Positions 16,004 through 25,800 of a stretch of DNA of 64,000 nt are shown here, piece by piece. The stretch is taken from assembly GCF_021654795.1 (NCBI RefSeq), contig NZ_AP025344.1, positions 2,046,501-2,110,500 on the forward strand. Direction: 5' to 3'. A program made the position numbers and the translations under genes. The notes beneath the pieces were generated by a model, which saw only the letters and a program-made list of their open reading frames with translations, did not search any database and had not been told where the DNA came from. The stretch's first letter is position 1; the number at the start of each line of letters is the position of its first letter. This DNA is from Paenibacillus dendritiformis (GTDB lineage: Bacteria > Bacillota > Bacilli > Paenibacillales > Paenibacillaceae).

Positions 16004-16477
16004 ATGAACAAACAATGTAAGTGTGGCCATGAGATGCGGCTTGCTTTGCGCACGGTTATCCACGACCGGACGATACACATTCACCATGTGCCTGTGTTGA
16101 CGTGCCCGCGTTGTGAACGCTCGGAGCTGTACCCGGCGATCAAGCAGGAGATCACGGATATGATTCGCTGCCGCAAGGCCGGGCAGAGCAAGGACCTGCA
16201 CGGCGGGGAGCAGGAGGGCGATTTCGTGCCGCGGCATTATTTTTTCGAGGAAATGAACGAGGCGGCGAGCGTGCTGGCCGAATGCGCGGACGCGATCGGG
16301 CCCGGCGATCTGCTTCCGTACGCTGAGGAAGTGATGAACGACCGGATTAATAAGCTTCTGGACATGTACCTGCTGGCCAAGACGCTGGAGGATGAGGAGT
16401 GGATGTCCGAGCTCCAGGAGCGCTTAAAACAGATTTCCGGTTTTAGTTTCTATCCGGATCGGGTTAAAATAAGTTAA
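16004..16477 (+). CDS. Small zinc-ribbon hypothetical protein
   Basis: 157 residues. The N-terminal domain has the pattern C5-X-C7 ... CPRC (about residues 36-39), resembling the two CXXC-type knuckles of YgiT/MqsA-like zinc ribbons. The rest is helical and acidic (residues 75-140). GGGGTGG precedes the ATG by 5 bp. It lies directly upstream of ytxJ and ccpA on the same strand. I know of no characterised homologue; nucleic-acid or protein binding through the zinc ribbon is a guess. Confidence 0.7.
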   Translation: MNKQCKCGHEMRLALRTVIHDRTIHIHHVPVLTCPRCERSELYPAIKQEITDMIRCRKAGQSKDLHGGEQEGDFVPRHYFFEEMNEAASVLAECADAIGPGDLLPYAEEVMNDRINKLLDMYLLAKTLEDEEWMSELQERLKQISGFSFYPDRVKIS

Positions 16478-16541
16478 GAGGCTCTTTGCCTACTGCACTC
16501 CCTCGGAAAAAGATTCCGGCGGGAACAAGGAGGATTCCCGA

Positions 16542-16886
16542 TTGAGATCGATAGATACGGAGCAAGCGCTGCAGGAATGGATAGATTCCACCACGGAGCA
16601 GACCGCCGTCTTATTCAAGCACAGCACCCGCTGTCCGATTAGCGCCCGGGCGAACGAAGAGATGGGCAAGGTGGCGGAGGAATTCGAGCCCCGGGGAATC
16701 GCCATGGGACGAATTCTTGTCGTCGAGCATCGCGATGTGTCGCTTGCCTGCGCAGACAAGCTGGGCATCCGCCATGAATCGCCTCAAGTCATTGTAATGA
16801 AAGAGGGGCAGGTCGTCTGGCACGACTCCCATCATGCGATAACATTTGACAATGTAAGCACGGAGTTGACGTCTTCCACCCGCTAA
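16542..16886 (+). CDS. ytxJ: YtxJ-like bacillithiol-system protein
   Basis: Monothiol thioredoxin-fold protein proposed to act as a bacilliredoxin-type factor in bacillithiol redox chemistry. 114 residues; the conserved active-site segment is VLFKHSTRCPISARA, with the single cysteine near residue 32, and the fold's cis-Pro region is HESPQVIVMKEGQVVWHDSHHAIT. The start is TTG at 16542, preceded by AAGGAGG with 8 bp spacing; no ATG fits. It sits beside ccpA as in Bacillus subtilis, which supports the identity. Confidence 0.88.
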   Translation: MRSIDTEQALQEWIDSTTEQTAVLFKHSTRCPISARANEEMGKVAEEFEPRGIAMGRILVVEHRDVSLACADKLGIRHESPQVIVMKEGQVVWHDSHHAITFDNVSTELTSSTR

Positions 16887-17000
16887 ATGACTCATTTTCA
16901 GACGATTGCAGTTGTAACATTGCGAATTTTCTGAAAATATCGTATCATGAAATGTAATAAAAGGGTCGTAACAAATTTTCGGTAATTGGAGAGAAGATTC

Positions 17001-18011
17001 GTGACGGTAACTATTTATGATGTAGCGAGAGAAGCGGGCGTCTCGATGGCCACCGTTTCCCGGGTTGTGAACAACAACCCGAACGTGAAGCCGCAAACGC
17101 GAAAAAAGGTGTATGAAGCGATTGAGCGTTTAGGTTATCGCCCGAATGCAGTCGCACGCGGACTTGCGAGCAAAAAGACGACAACCGTTGGGGTCGTCAT
17201 TCCGGATATTTCCAATTCTATTTTTGCTGAGGTCGCACGAGGAATTGAAGATATTGCGAACATGTACCACTACAATATCATTTTGTGCAACGCAGACAAG
17301 AAGAAAGAGAAGGAAATTCGCGTCATCAATACGCTGCTGGAGAAGCAAGTGGACGGGCTCGTGTTCATGGGCGGTGTCGTAACGGAGGATCATATCCAGG
17401 CGTTCCGTACCGCATCCGTTCCGATCGTGCTGTGCGCGACGACGGACGAGCATGCCTCCATTCCTTCGGTAGACATTGATCATGAAGGGGCCGCATTCGA
17501 TGCGGTCAACACCCTGATTCGCCATGGTCACCGCGATATTGCGATGATTAGCGGCACGCTTCAGGATCCGGCGAACGGATTCGCGCGTTTCCAAGGCTAT
17601 AAGAAGGCTTTAGAGGGAGCAGGCATCGAATACAAGGAAGACTTGGTCCGTATCGGGAATTACCGGTATGAATCCGGCGTGGAAGCCATGAAATATTTCC
17701 TCGGTCTGAAGAAGCGCCCGACGGCGATTTTTGCGGCCACCGATGAAATGGCGATCGGCGCGATTCATTGCATTCAGGACGCCGGGTTGAAGGTGCCTGA
17801 CGACTTCTCGGTCATCAGCGTTGACAATATCCGCATGGCTTCGATGGTTCGTCCTCAGCTGACGACGGTAGCCCAGCCAATGTATGATATCGGCGCGGTG
17901 GCGATGCGCTTGCTGACCAAGCTGATGAAGAAGGAGAACGTCGAGAATTCGCAGGTCGTTCTGCCTCACGAGACGATTCTTCGCTTGTCGGTCAGCCAGG
18001 TGAATGAGTAA
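17001..18011 (+). CDS. ccpA: Catabolite control protein A
   Basis: LacI/GalR-family global regulator of carbon catabolite repression; with Ser-phosphorylated HPr or Crh it binds cre sites. 336 residues. The N-terminal HTH is [20 protein letters not shown] and the hinge helix region [12 protein letters not shown] is identical in kind to Bacillus CcpA; the periplasmic-binding-like core follows ([19 protein letters not shown]..., [21 protein letters not shown]). Start is GTG at 17001, 4 bp after GGAGAGAAG; the upstream TTG is inside that site. Neighbours ytxJ and acuC/acuA/acsA match the Bacillus order. A cre-like site lies before acsA. Confidence 0.97.
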   Translation: MTVTIYDVAREAGVSMATVSRVVNNNPNVKPQTRKKVYEAIERLGYRPNAVARGLASKKTTTVGVVIPDISNSIFAEVARGIEDIANMYHYNIILCNADKKKEKEIRVINTLLEKQVDGLVFMGGVVTEDHIQAFRTASVPIVLCATTDEHASIPSVDIDHEGAAFDAVNTLIRHGHRDIAMISGTLQDPANGFARFQGYKKALEGAGIEYKEDLVRIGNYRYESGVEAMKYFLGLKKRPTAIFAATDEMAIGAIHCIQDAGLKVPDDFSVISVDNIRMASMVRPQLTTVAQPMYDIGAVAMRLLTKLMKKENVENSQVVLPHETILRLSVSQVNE

Positions 18012-18038
18012 GCCGCAGCATGCCGGCGGCATATGAAG

Positions 18039-18062
18039 AGCCCCTATTTTTGGGGCTTTTTG
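18039..18062 (+). terminator. ccpA terminator
   Basis: AGCCCC-TATTTTT-GGGGCT hairpin followed by TTTTTG, 28 bp after the ccpA stop. Confidence 0.85.
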
Positions 18063-18123
18063 TGTGCCGAGCCTGCCGTGGCGCAACATATCCGATCATG
18101 AAGGAATGAAGGAGGAAGGCGAT

Positions 18124-18834
18124 ATGGCACACGAAGCCGTAATCGGAATTATTGGCGCGATGGACGAAGAGATTGAGCGCCTGCTGCAGGCTGCACAGGA
18201 CGTTGAAGAAGTGAATGTAACGGGAATGACTTTTTATAAGGGGCAGCTCGAGGGGCGTCCGGTCGTCATATGCAAATCGGGCGTCGGCAAAGTGAACGCC
18301 GCCGTCACGACACAAGTGCTGATTGACCGCTTCGGGGCCAAGCAGGTGCTCTTTACCGGGGTCGCCGGCGCGATTCACCCCGAGCTGAATATCGGCGATA
18401 TCGTCATCTCGACGTACTGCATGCATCATGATATGGATGTGACTGCGCTTGGCTTCGAGCCAGGGGTCATTCCATTCCAGGAGACCTCCCGCTTCGAGGC
18501 GGATAGCGCCCTGATTCAGCTGGCCGAGCAGGTATGCGCCGAATTGTTCCCGGGGCGATATCTGAAGGGCGGGGTGCTGTCCGGGGATCAATTCATTGCC
18601 AGCCGCGACAAGGTCAAGGCGCTGTACGAGACGTTCCCTGGATCGGCCTGCACGGAAATGGAAGGCGCGGCCGTGGCGCAAGTATGCCATATCCATGCGA
18701 TCCCGTTCCTCGTTATCCGGTCGATGTCGGACAAGGCAGACGGTTCGGCGCATGTCAATTTCGCGGAATTCACGGTCGAAGCCGCCTTGCACTCCTATCA
18801 AATTATTGAGCGGATGGTCAGCCAATCCTCGTGA
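18124..18834 (+). CDS. mtnN: 5'-methylthioadenosine/S-adenosylhomocysteine nucleosidase
   Basis: Hydrolyses MTA, SAH and 5'-deoxyadenosine to adenine plus the thioribose, feeding methionine salvage and the activated methyl cycle. 236 residues; family landmarks are GIIGAMDEEIERL at the N-terminus, the glycine loop SGVGKVNAA, FTGVAGAIHPELNIGD, the nucleoside-binding MEGAAVAQVC, and the catalytic aspartate in RSMSDKAD. The ATG at 18124 follows AAGGAGGAAGG closely. Upstream start-like codons overlap the ccpA terminator. It may act with the homocysteine methyltransferase gene at 52 kb. Confidence 0.95.
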   Translation: MAHEAVIGIIGAMDEEIERLLQAAQDVEEVNVTGMTFYKGQLEGRPVVICKSGVGKVNAAVTTQVLIDRFGAKQVLFTGVAGAIHPELNIGDIVISTYCMHHDMDVTALGFEPGVIPFQETSRFEADSALIQLAEQVCAELFPGRYLKGGVLSGDQFIASRDKVKALYETFPGSACTEMEGAAVAQVCHIHAIPFLVIRSMSDKADGSAHVNFAEFTVEAALHSYQIIERMVSQSS

Positions 18835-18897
18835 TCATGCATGTCCGCAGCGATGTTCCGGGCGGGAAGGCGGCGCGTTCCCGTCCGGCTTGCTGAT

Positions 18898-20085
18898 TTA
18901 CCTCACATACTCCAGCGCCATCTCCTTCACTTGCGCGTTCTTCGCTTCGATAATGGATCGCCGGGGCATCGGGGCCCATCGCCCCACGTCATCGAGCCAG
19001 GTGGACGGAAGCGGGACCGGAGCCTCCCCGGACCACCGCGCAACCCAGGCGTCGGGCAGAGGGGTCAGCGGCTCCCGGGCCAGCTTGTCCTTCATGGGAT
19101 GCTCGCTCATCTCCAGCCACAGCATGCTCCAGGCACGCGGCACGACTCGCCAGATGTCATAGCCGCCCCCGCCGAGCGCCACCCATCTTCCTTCGCAGCA
19201 CGCATGCGCGAGCCGGTGGATCATTTTCGGCATCTCCACATAAATACGCATGCTGCAATGCATGTGAGACAGCGGATCGAACGCATGGGCGTCACAGCCG
19301 TGCTGGCTGATGATGATGTCCGGACGGAAGCTTCGCGCGACCTGGCCGATCGTCTCCTCGAAGCAGCGCAGCCACGATTCGTCCTCTGTATACGGTTCCA
19401 AAGGCACGTTCACGCAAGAGCCGAATCCTTCCCCGGCGCCGCGCTCGTTCACGAAGCCGGTTCCGGGGAACAGGAATTTGCCCGTCTCATGAATGGAATA
19501 GGTGAACACATTCGGGTCGGTATAGAAGCTCCACTGGACGCCGTCGCCGTGATGGACGTCGGTATCGATATAGAGAATGCGGACATTATAGTGCCTCCGC
19601 AGCCAGGAGATGGCGACAGAGGCGTCGTTATATACGCAGAAGCCGGCCCCTTTCTCGCTGAAGGCGTGGTGCAGCCCGCCGCCCAGATGCAGAGCGTGGA
19701 GAGAGCGGCCGCTCATGACGGCCTCGCAGGCTGCGACGGAGCCCCCTACAATCGCGCTGGCGGCCTGATGCATCCCCGCGAAGTAGGGGGTGTCTTCCGT
19801 ATGGAGGCCGTACTGATCCGAGCGGGCGACCCATTCCTCCGCGGGAGCGGCTTCGCTTAACCCCTTCACGGCTTCGATGTAGTCCTCCCTGTGTATGTAC
19901 CGGATCCACGCCTCCCAATCTGCCATCGAGGTGGCAGGCCGAACGATGAGATCGTCGGAGAGGGCGCCGATGCGCGTCAATAAATCGTTGGTCATGACGA
20001 GGCGGCGCTGATCGAACGGGTGATCGGCGTTGAACCGGTACCGAAGCGCATCATCATGCATGAAATATAGGGCTGTGTCGGCCAT
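18898..20085 (-). CDS. acuC: Acetoin utilization protein AcuC (histone deacetylase family)
   Basis: Zinc-dependent lysine deacetylase; in Bacillus it reverses AcuA acetylation of acetyl-CoA synthetase. 395 residues. Landmarks: HLGGGLHHAFSEKGAGFCVYND, the metal-binding IDTDVHHGDGVQWSFY, FTYSIHETGKFLFPGTG, and ISQHGCDAHAFDPLSHM. The start is ATG at 20085 (MADTALYF), because homology begins there and AAGGGAGGG lies upstream; the longer frame to 20349 runs into acuA on the same strand. Co-transcribed with acuA, 47 bp upstream. acuB, which separates them in B. subtilis, is absent. Confidence 0.95.
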   Translation of the reverse strand: MADTALYFMHDDALRYRFNADHPFDQRRLVMTNDLLTRIGALSDDLIVRPATSMADWEAWIRYIHREDYIEAVKGLSEAAPAEEWVARSDQYGLHTEDTPYFAGMHQAASAIVGGSVAACEAVMSGRSLHALHLGGGLHHAFSEKGAGFCVYNDASVAISWLRRHYNVRILYIDTDVHHGDGVQWSFYTDPNVFTYSIHETGKFLFPGTGFVNERGAGEGFGSCVNVPLEPYTEDESWLRCFEETIGQVARSFRPDIIISQHGCDAHAFDPLSHMHCSMRIYVEMPKMIHRLAHACCEGRWVALGGGGYDIWRVVPRAWSMLWLEMSEHPMKDKLAREPLTPLPDAWVARWSGEAPVPLPSTWLDDVGRWAPMPRRSIIEAKNAQVKEMALEYVR

Positions 20086-20132
20086 TCGAGCACCATCCCT
20101 CCCTTTTGCCATATTGAAATGAATTGAATGAT

Positions 20133-20765
20133 TCAGTACATGAACCGCTGGCGGAAGCGCACGCGATCGAATTGCTCGCGCGAGGCGAGCGGAACGTCCT
20201 TGCCGATGCGGACCATCAGGCAGTTGGCGGGGTGCGAGCAGATCTCCGGATCGTCCGTCGCATACCATACCATGCCGACCGATTCCATCAGCCGCTCCAT
20301 CATTTTCCGATAATCCCACACATTGAGCCGGGTGCCTTCCAAATCCCAATGCCAGTAATATTCGGTCGTAAATACGATATAGCTCTCCATCTGATCGTCT
20401 TCAAACGCGGTCGTAATCATTTTTTTGCCGAGCCCCAGCGAACGGTACTCGTTGGCGACCTCGATGGCGCCCAGCTCGATGAGATCCTCCATGCCGCCCT
20501 CCGACCAGCGCTCCAGTTCGTCCGGATAGTGAAAGGTAACGTATCCGACGATGGTCTGGCCGTCCCGGGCCGCAATAATTCGCCCTTCCGGCAGCCCGGC
20601 GATCTCAATCAGCGCTTCCTGCTGTTCCTTCGGCCTTCGGAACGCATTCAGGTTCGGGTGCATGTCCCATGTGCTAAGCAGCTCCGGCTTGACAGGCCCT
20701 TCCACGACGATGACGCGATCTTCGTAAGGGATGATTTGCGCGTGATAACATTTTCGATGCTCCAC
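20133..20765 (-). CDS. acuA: GNAT protein acetyltransferase AcuA
   Basis: Acetylates and inactivates AcsA in Bacillus. 210 residues with a GNAT fold: the acetyl-CoA loop is EYRSLGLGKKMI, preceded by ELGAIEVANEYR. The C-terminal DDPEICSHPANCLMVRIGK is AcuA-typical. The start is GTG at 20765, with AAAGGAG about 10 bp upstream. First gene of an acuA-acuC transcript divergent from acsA, the same divergent plan as in B. subtilis. A promoter at 20796-20824 is predicted. Confidence 0.94.
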   Translation of the reverse strand: MEHRKCYHAQIIPYEDRVIVVEGPVKPELLSTWDMHPNLNAFRRPKEQQEALIEIAGLPEGRIIAARDGQTIVGYVTFHYPDELERWSEGGMEDLIELGAIEVANEYRSLGLGKKMITTAFEDDQMESYIVFTTEYYWHWDLEGTRLNVWDYRKMMERLMESVGMVWYATDDPEICSHPANCLMVRIGKDVPLASREQFDRVRFRQRFMY

Positions 20766-20795
20766 ACCCAGCAGCTCCTTTCGTCTCTTCCCTTG

Positions 20796-20824
20796 GTTAT
20801 AGCAAAAAAAGGCCGGTTTGAAAA
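20796..20824 (-). promoter_or_regulatory. Likely acuA-acuC promoter
   Basis: On the minus strand TTTTCA (20824-20819), 17-bp spacer, TATAAC (20801-20796) with an upstream TGC, 31 bp before the GTG start. Confidence 0.5.
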
Positions 20825-20942
20825 GGAAAAGAATAGGCTAAAAGAAAAACATATGCTATAATAAATCAAGCTTTTAAATAATTCATGAAATCTCCCCTTG
20901 ACAGCACGATTCACATCAAAGTCAAAATTTTTTGCGAGCTCC

Positions 20943-20956
20943 TGAAAACGGTTTTA
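20943..20956. promoter_or_regulatory. Candidate cre (CcpA-binding) site upstream of acsA
   Basis: TGAAAACGGTTTTA matches 13 of 14 positions of the degenerate cre consensus TGWNANCGNTNWCA. It lies between the divergent acuA and acsA starts, 85 bp before acsA. CcpA control of this locus is known in B. subtilis. Confidence 0.5.
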
Positions 20957-21040
20957 TTTGCGGATGAGGCAAATGCTGGCATGACCAAGCAACCAATCAT
21001 GAACATTCATGAAGTTAGGAAACAGGAGGATGAAGCGACA

Positions 21041-22765
21041 ATGAGTAACGTGCAAGGAGAAATCATTACCCCATCAGCAACCAATCCGAACTTGAAAAAT
21101 TACGAAGAAGCGGTTGCCAACTTCAATTGGGAGAGCGTGGAGCAGAGCTTCTCCTGGGCGGAGACGGGCCGGATCAATATGGCTTACGAGGCGATTGACC
21201 GGCATGTCGATCAGGGCCGGGGAGACAAGGTGGCTCTGCTCTATAGCGACGCGCAGCGCGACGAGTCATACACGTTCGCGGACCTGAAGCGCAAGTCCAA
21301 CCAATTCGCCAATGTGCTTCGCTCGCTCGGCATTCAGAAGGGGGAGCGGGTCTTTATTTTTATGCCGCGGACGCCGGAGCTCTATATGAGCGTGTTCGGC
21401 ATCCTGAAGGCGGGAGCGGTCGTGGGACCGCTGTTCGAAGCGTTCATGGAGACGGCGGTCAAGGATCGCCTGCAGGACAGCGAGGCTGTAGCGATCGTGA
21501 CGACCCCGGCCCTGGCGCACCGGGTTCCGCGGGCCGACCTTCCGAAGCTGAAGCATGTCATTCTCGTCGGCGAAGACGTGAATACGCAGGATGGCTATAT
21601 CGATTTCCACGCCGAGATGGCGGAAGCGTCCGAGGAAGCGGAGCTGGAGTGGCTGGGGCGCGAAGACGGCCTCATTATTCACTACACATCCGGATCGACC
21701 GGGAAGCCGAAGGGCGTCTACCATGTGCAAAATGCAATGATTCAACATTATCATACAGGCAATGTCGTGCTGGATTTGAAGGAAGATGACATCTACTGGT
21801 GCACGGCCGATCCGGGCTGGGTTACCGGAACATCGTACGGTATTTTTGCGCCGTGGCTGCACGGCGTAACGAATGTAGTCCGCGGGGGACGGTTCAGCCC
21901 GCAGGATTGGTACAGCACGATTCAGAAATACAAAGTTACGGTATGGTACAGCGCGCCGACGGCGTTCCGCATGCTGATGAGCGCGGGGAACGATGTCATC
22001 GCCCAATATGACCTGTCCAGCCTGCGGCACGTCTTGTCCGTCGGGGAGCCGCTGAATCCGGAGGTTGTCCGCTGGGGCATGAAAGTATATGGTCAGCGAA
22101 TTCATGATACGTGGTGGATGACGGAGACGGGCGGACAGTTGATCTGCAATTATCCGGCGATGCCGCTGAAGCCGGGATCGATGGGACGTCCGGTCCCCGG
22201 CGTCGAGGCTTCCATTATCGACGATCAGGGGAACGAGCTGCCGCCATACCGGATGGGCAATCTGGCCATCCGTACGCCATGGCCTTCAATGATGCGCCAA
22301 GTATGGAACAACCCTGCCAAGTTCCAGGAGTATTTCCGCGTGGACGGATGGTATATCTCAGGCGACTCGGCCTATCGGGACGAGGATGGTTATTTCTGGT
22401 TCCAGGGGCGCATCGACGATGTCATTAATACGTCCGGCGAGCGGGTCGGGCCGTTCGAGGTCGAGAGCAAGCTGGTCGAGCATCCGGCGGTCGCGGAAGC
22501 GGGCGTCATCGGCAAGCCGGATCCGGTCCGCGGCGAGATTATTAAGGCATTCATCTCGCTGCGAGAAGGCTATAGCCCTTCGGACGAGTTGAAGGCCGAT
22601 ATTTCCCGCTACGTGAAAGAGAACTTGTCTGCGCACGCCGCGCCGCGCGAGATTGAATTCAAGGATAAGCTGCCGAAGACGCGTTCCGGGAAAATTATGC
22701 GCCGTGTCTTGAAGGCATGGGAGCTGAATCTCCCGACAGGCGATCTGTCGACAATTGAAGATTGA
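21041..22765 (+). CDS. acsA: Acetyl-CoA synthetase (acetate-CoA ligase)
   Basis: Activates acetate to acetyl-CoA through acetyl-AMP. 574 residues, close to Bacillus AcsA. The AMP-loop is YTSGSTGKPKGVYH, followed by ADPGWVTGTSYGIFAPW, the A4-A5 region WWMTETGGQ, the hinge GRIDDVINTSGERVGPFEVE and the C-terminal PKTRSGKIMRR, whose K551 is the lysine acetylated by AcuA in the family. The ATG at 21041 was chosen for AACAGGAGG 7-8 bp upstream; the frame is open to 20885 without an RBS. A cre-like site lies upstream and a strong terminator after. Confidence 0.97.
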   Translation: MSNVQGEIITPSATNPNLKNYEEAVANFNWESVEQSFSWAETGRINMAYEAIDRHVDQGRGDKVALLYSDAQRDESYTFADLKRKSNQFANVLRSLGIQKGERVFIFMPRTPELYMSVFGILKAGAVVGPLFEAFMETAVKDRLQDSEAVAIVTTPALAHRVPRADLPKLKHVILVGEDVNTQDGYIDFHAEMAEASEEAELEWLGREDGLIIHYTSGSTGKPKGVYHVQNAMIQHYHTGNVVLDLKEDDIYWCTADPGWVTGTSYGIFAPWLHGVTNVVRGGRFSPQDWYSTIQKYKVTVWYSAPTAFRMLMSAGNDVIAQYDLSSLRHVLSVGEPLNPEVVRWGMKVYGQRIHDTWWMTETGGQLICNYPAMPLKPGSMGRPVPGVEASIIDDQGNELPPYRMGNLAIRTPWPSMMRQVWNNPAKFQEYFRVDGWYISGDSAYRDEDGYFWFQGRIDDVINTSGERVGPFEVESKLVEHPAVAEAGVIGKPDPVRGEIIKAFISLREGYSPSDELKADISRYVKENLSAHAAPREIEFKDKLPKTRSGKIMRRVLKAWELNLPTGDLSTIED

Positions 22766-22777
22766 TGCCGCATAACG

Positions 22778-22808
22778 AAGAGGAGGCCGTGGAGGGCCTC
22801 CTCTTATG
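22778..22808 (+). terminator. acsA terminator
   Basis: Perfect 11-bp stem AAGAGGAGGCC / GGCCTCCTCTT with a short loop, 12 bp after the stop; T-run weak. Confidence 0.7.
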
Positions 22809-22826
22809 CTGGGCGGATCATAGAAG

Positions 22827-22861
22827 ACAACAGCGATGGCTACGCATGCCATCGCTGTTGT
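22827..22861. terminator. Hairpin after the PBP gene
   Basis: Perfect 14-bp stem ACAACAGCGATGGC / GCCATCGCTGTTGT with a 7-nt loop, 34 bp beyond the minus-strand PBP stop. T-tract short, so termination is probable rather than certain. Confidence 0.6.
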
Positions 22862-22894
22862 TCGTTCGCATCGTGCAAGGCTTCGCGCGATGCG

Positions 22895-25800
22895 TTATGG
22901 ATTTTTGACTTGAACGGCGGAGGTCGGGCTCGATTCTCCGGCGCTGTTCACGGCCGTGACCCGGTACCAGCCTGCCGGCGAGATCGTGATCAGTTCGAAT
23001 TGTGCCGTCGGCGTCGTGCCGATGCGTTCGTACGAACCGCCGTCAGAGCTATAGTAAACTGCGTACTCGCTCGGATTGTTGGACGAGGCGCTCCAGGTCA
23101 GCTTCAAGCCCATGTCCGTCAAGGAAGCTTGCGGATTGCCCGGCGTGCTCGGCGGACTGTCCGCCTCATCCGGAGCATCCGTCTCTGTTCCTTGATCCTG
23201 TCCGCCCTCTCCCGCGCTGCCTTCTCCCGTCGAGCCGGGGTTCTGGGCATCGGGGGCATCGGTGCCGGAACCATCCGGAACGGGCTCCACGTTCGCGCCC
23301 CCCAGCGTCACGGTCTGAGATGGGGCCGATTCATTGCCGGCCACATCGACAGCCGTCACATAGTAAGCGTACTGATGCGAATTGGAGAAATACGTCTTGA
23401 ATTGAAGCTCCTCTCCCGTGAGAACCGTTCCTTCTTCACGCTTGAACGGACCGCCGTCCAAGGAGCGGTACAGACGATAACCGACGACATCCGCTTCGCC
23501 GTTCCGACCGAACGAAATGCGCAGCGCCGTATCGCCCACTTCCTCCAGACTTACGCCGGAAGGCGGAGCCGGCGGCTTGCCGTCATCCTTGCGCGGATCG
23601 ACCTTCGCAGGCGCATCGGTGTTGGCGTCCTCCGGCAAATAGGAGGACAGCGAACGCCGCTGGCTGCTGGAAGACAGATGGTTCAGCGCTTGCTTCAGCT
23701 CCTCGATCAGCTCCTGGATCGGCTTCTCGCGCTTGATGACCACTTTCTCGCGGGTCATATCGTCTGGCGTCGTATCCTGCGGGATATAGTTGACGCCGTC
23801 ATAGGTGATGTACTTCATCTTTTGCAGCCCGTCTTCGGTCTCTGTCGGCACGAATTTGCGGTTGAACAGATCCGTTACGTAGCGGCCGGCCTGCTTCGTC
23901 AGCTCGTTCGGAAGCTTCCCGCTCAATCCGGAGACGGTCATCCGCACGATGCCGTCAGGCTGGCTGAACTGCTTCGTCTCGAACAATTCCGGCTTCAGCT
24001 TATTCACTTCGTTCATGACTTTGGACCAGATCTCGGTGGAACGGGAATAAGCATCCCGATTCAAGACGTGAATCTGCTGGTCGTAGCCGACCCATACGCC
24101 CATCGTCACATCCGGCGTGTAGCCGATGAACCAGGTGTCGGCATAGTTCTGGGTCGAACCGGTCTTGGCGGCCACTTCCACCTTGCCGAACAGATCGAAC
24201 TCCCACTGCACCCGGCGTCCGGTACCGCGTGAATCGGTAATGACGGTTTTCAGCATATCCGTCATCAGATACGCGCTCTGCTCGGACACGACCGGCTTCG
24301 GATCGACTTTGTGCTGGTATATGATTTTGCCGTTCGAATCGACAATCTTGGATATCATATACGGATCGTTATACTTCCCGCCGTTCGCGATAACACCGAA
24401 GGCATTGGTAATCTCCTCGACGGTAACGCCATAGCGGAGGCCGCCGATGACCCCGGTCTGAGCATAATAATCCTCCGGCTGAATCGTCGTGATTCCGAGC
24501 TTCTGGACGAAGTCAAGCGCCTGCTTGACGCCCAGCTTTTCTATGTAAATCTTGAGCGCCGGCAAGTTAAGCGATTCATTGAGCGCTTTTCTAGCGGTTA
24601 CGAGCCCCTGGTATCTCATATTCGCGTTGCCGGGAATATGGTAGCCCTTGGAACCGTCCTTCAACACCATCGGCGCGTCATCCAGGATAGAGGCCGGCTG
24701 AATCAAGCCTTGATCCAGAGCTGGCAAATAAGCGGCCAACGGCTTCATCGTCGAGCCAGGCTGGCGCAGCATCTGCGTGGCGAAGTTCATCTGCTCCTCA
24801 TAGAAATCCCGGCCTTCGATCATGCCAAGGATCGCCCCGGTACGATGGTCGATCATCATTGCGGCGACTTGCTCCAAGCCCTTCGTCTCGCTGTAAGGAG
24901 AGAAGTTGTCCTTGTTGTTCGCCACGTTCTTCATGGCCTTGTAAATTTTCTTGTCGATTGTGGTATAGACTTTATACCCGCCGTGGAGCAGCTGCTCCCG
25001 GGCATTCTGCAGCAATTCCGCATTCTCGCGCTTGCGCAGATCCGCCCTCGTGAACTCCGGATACTTCTGCAGGACAAGCACTTCCGCGGCAGCCCGTTCG
25101 GCTTCCAGCATCAGGTATGGATAAATCGCATATGCCTTTGCATTTGGCTTGGCGATGGAGCCCCGGATGTCAAATGCCAATGCTTCGTCATATTGCTGCT
25201 GCGTAATTTTATGCTCTTCGAGCATTCGTTTCAGAACCAGCTTCTGGCGCTTGATGGCTCTTTCGATGCCTTCCTCATTGACTTCTCCCTTGCCCGTGAA
25301 CGCGGAGTAGGCGGAAGGAAGCTGGGGAAGACCGGCCAAATACGCCGATTGGGCGATATTCAGCTTATCCAGCTTGTCGATATTGAAGATTCCTTTGGCC
25401 GCGGCCTTGATGCCATACAGATTATAACCGCTTGAGCCGTTGCCGAACGAGACCTTGTTCAAGTAGGCGGTCAATATTTCTTCCTTCGACAGCATGCGCT
25501 CAATGCGCAGAGAGAGAAAAATTTCTTTGGCTTTCCGGCTGTCGGTTCGATCCAAGGTCAAAAACACTTGTCTCGCCAACTGCTGGGTCAAGGTGCTCCC
25601 GCCTGTCTGCACCGGCTTGTTCAGCACTTTTTGCATAACAGCCCGGGACAGCCCTCGGATATCAATGCCCATATGCTCGAAAAAACGGTTGTCTTCCGTT
25701 GCGATAAGCGCGTCGATAACAGTCTGCGGAATCTCGTCCATCGTGACCGGCCGCCTGTCTTCGTCGGTGCGAAGCTGGCCGATAGGAGAGCCGTCATTAA

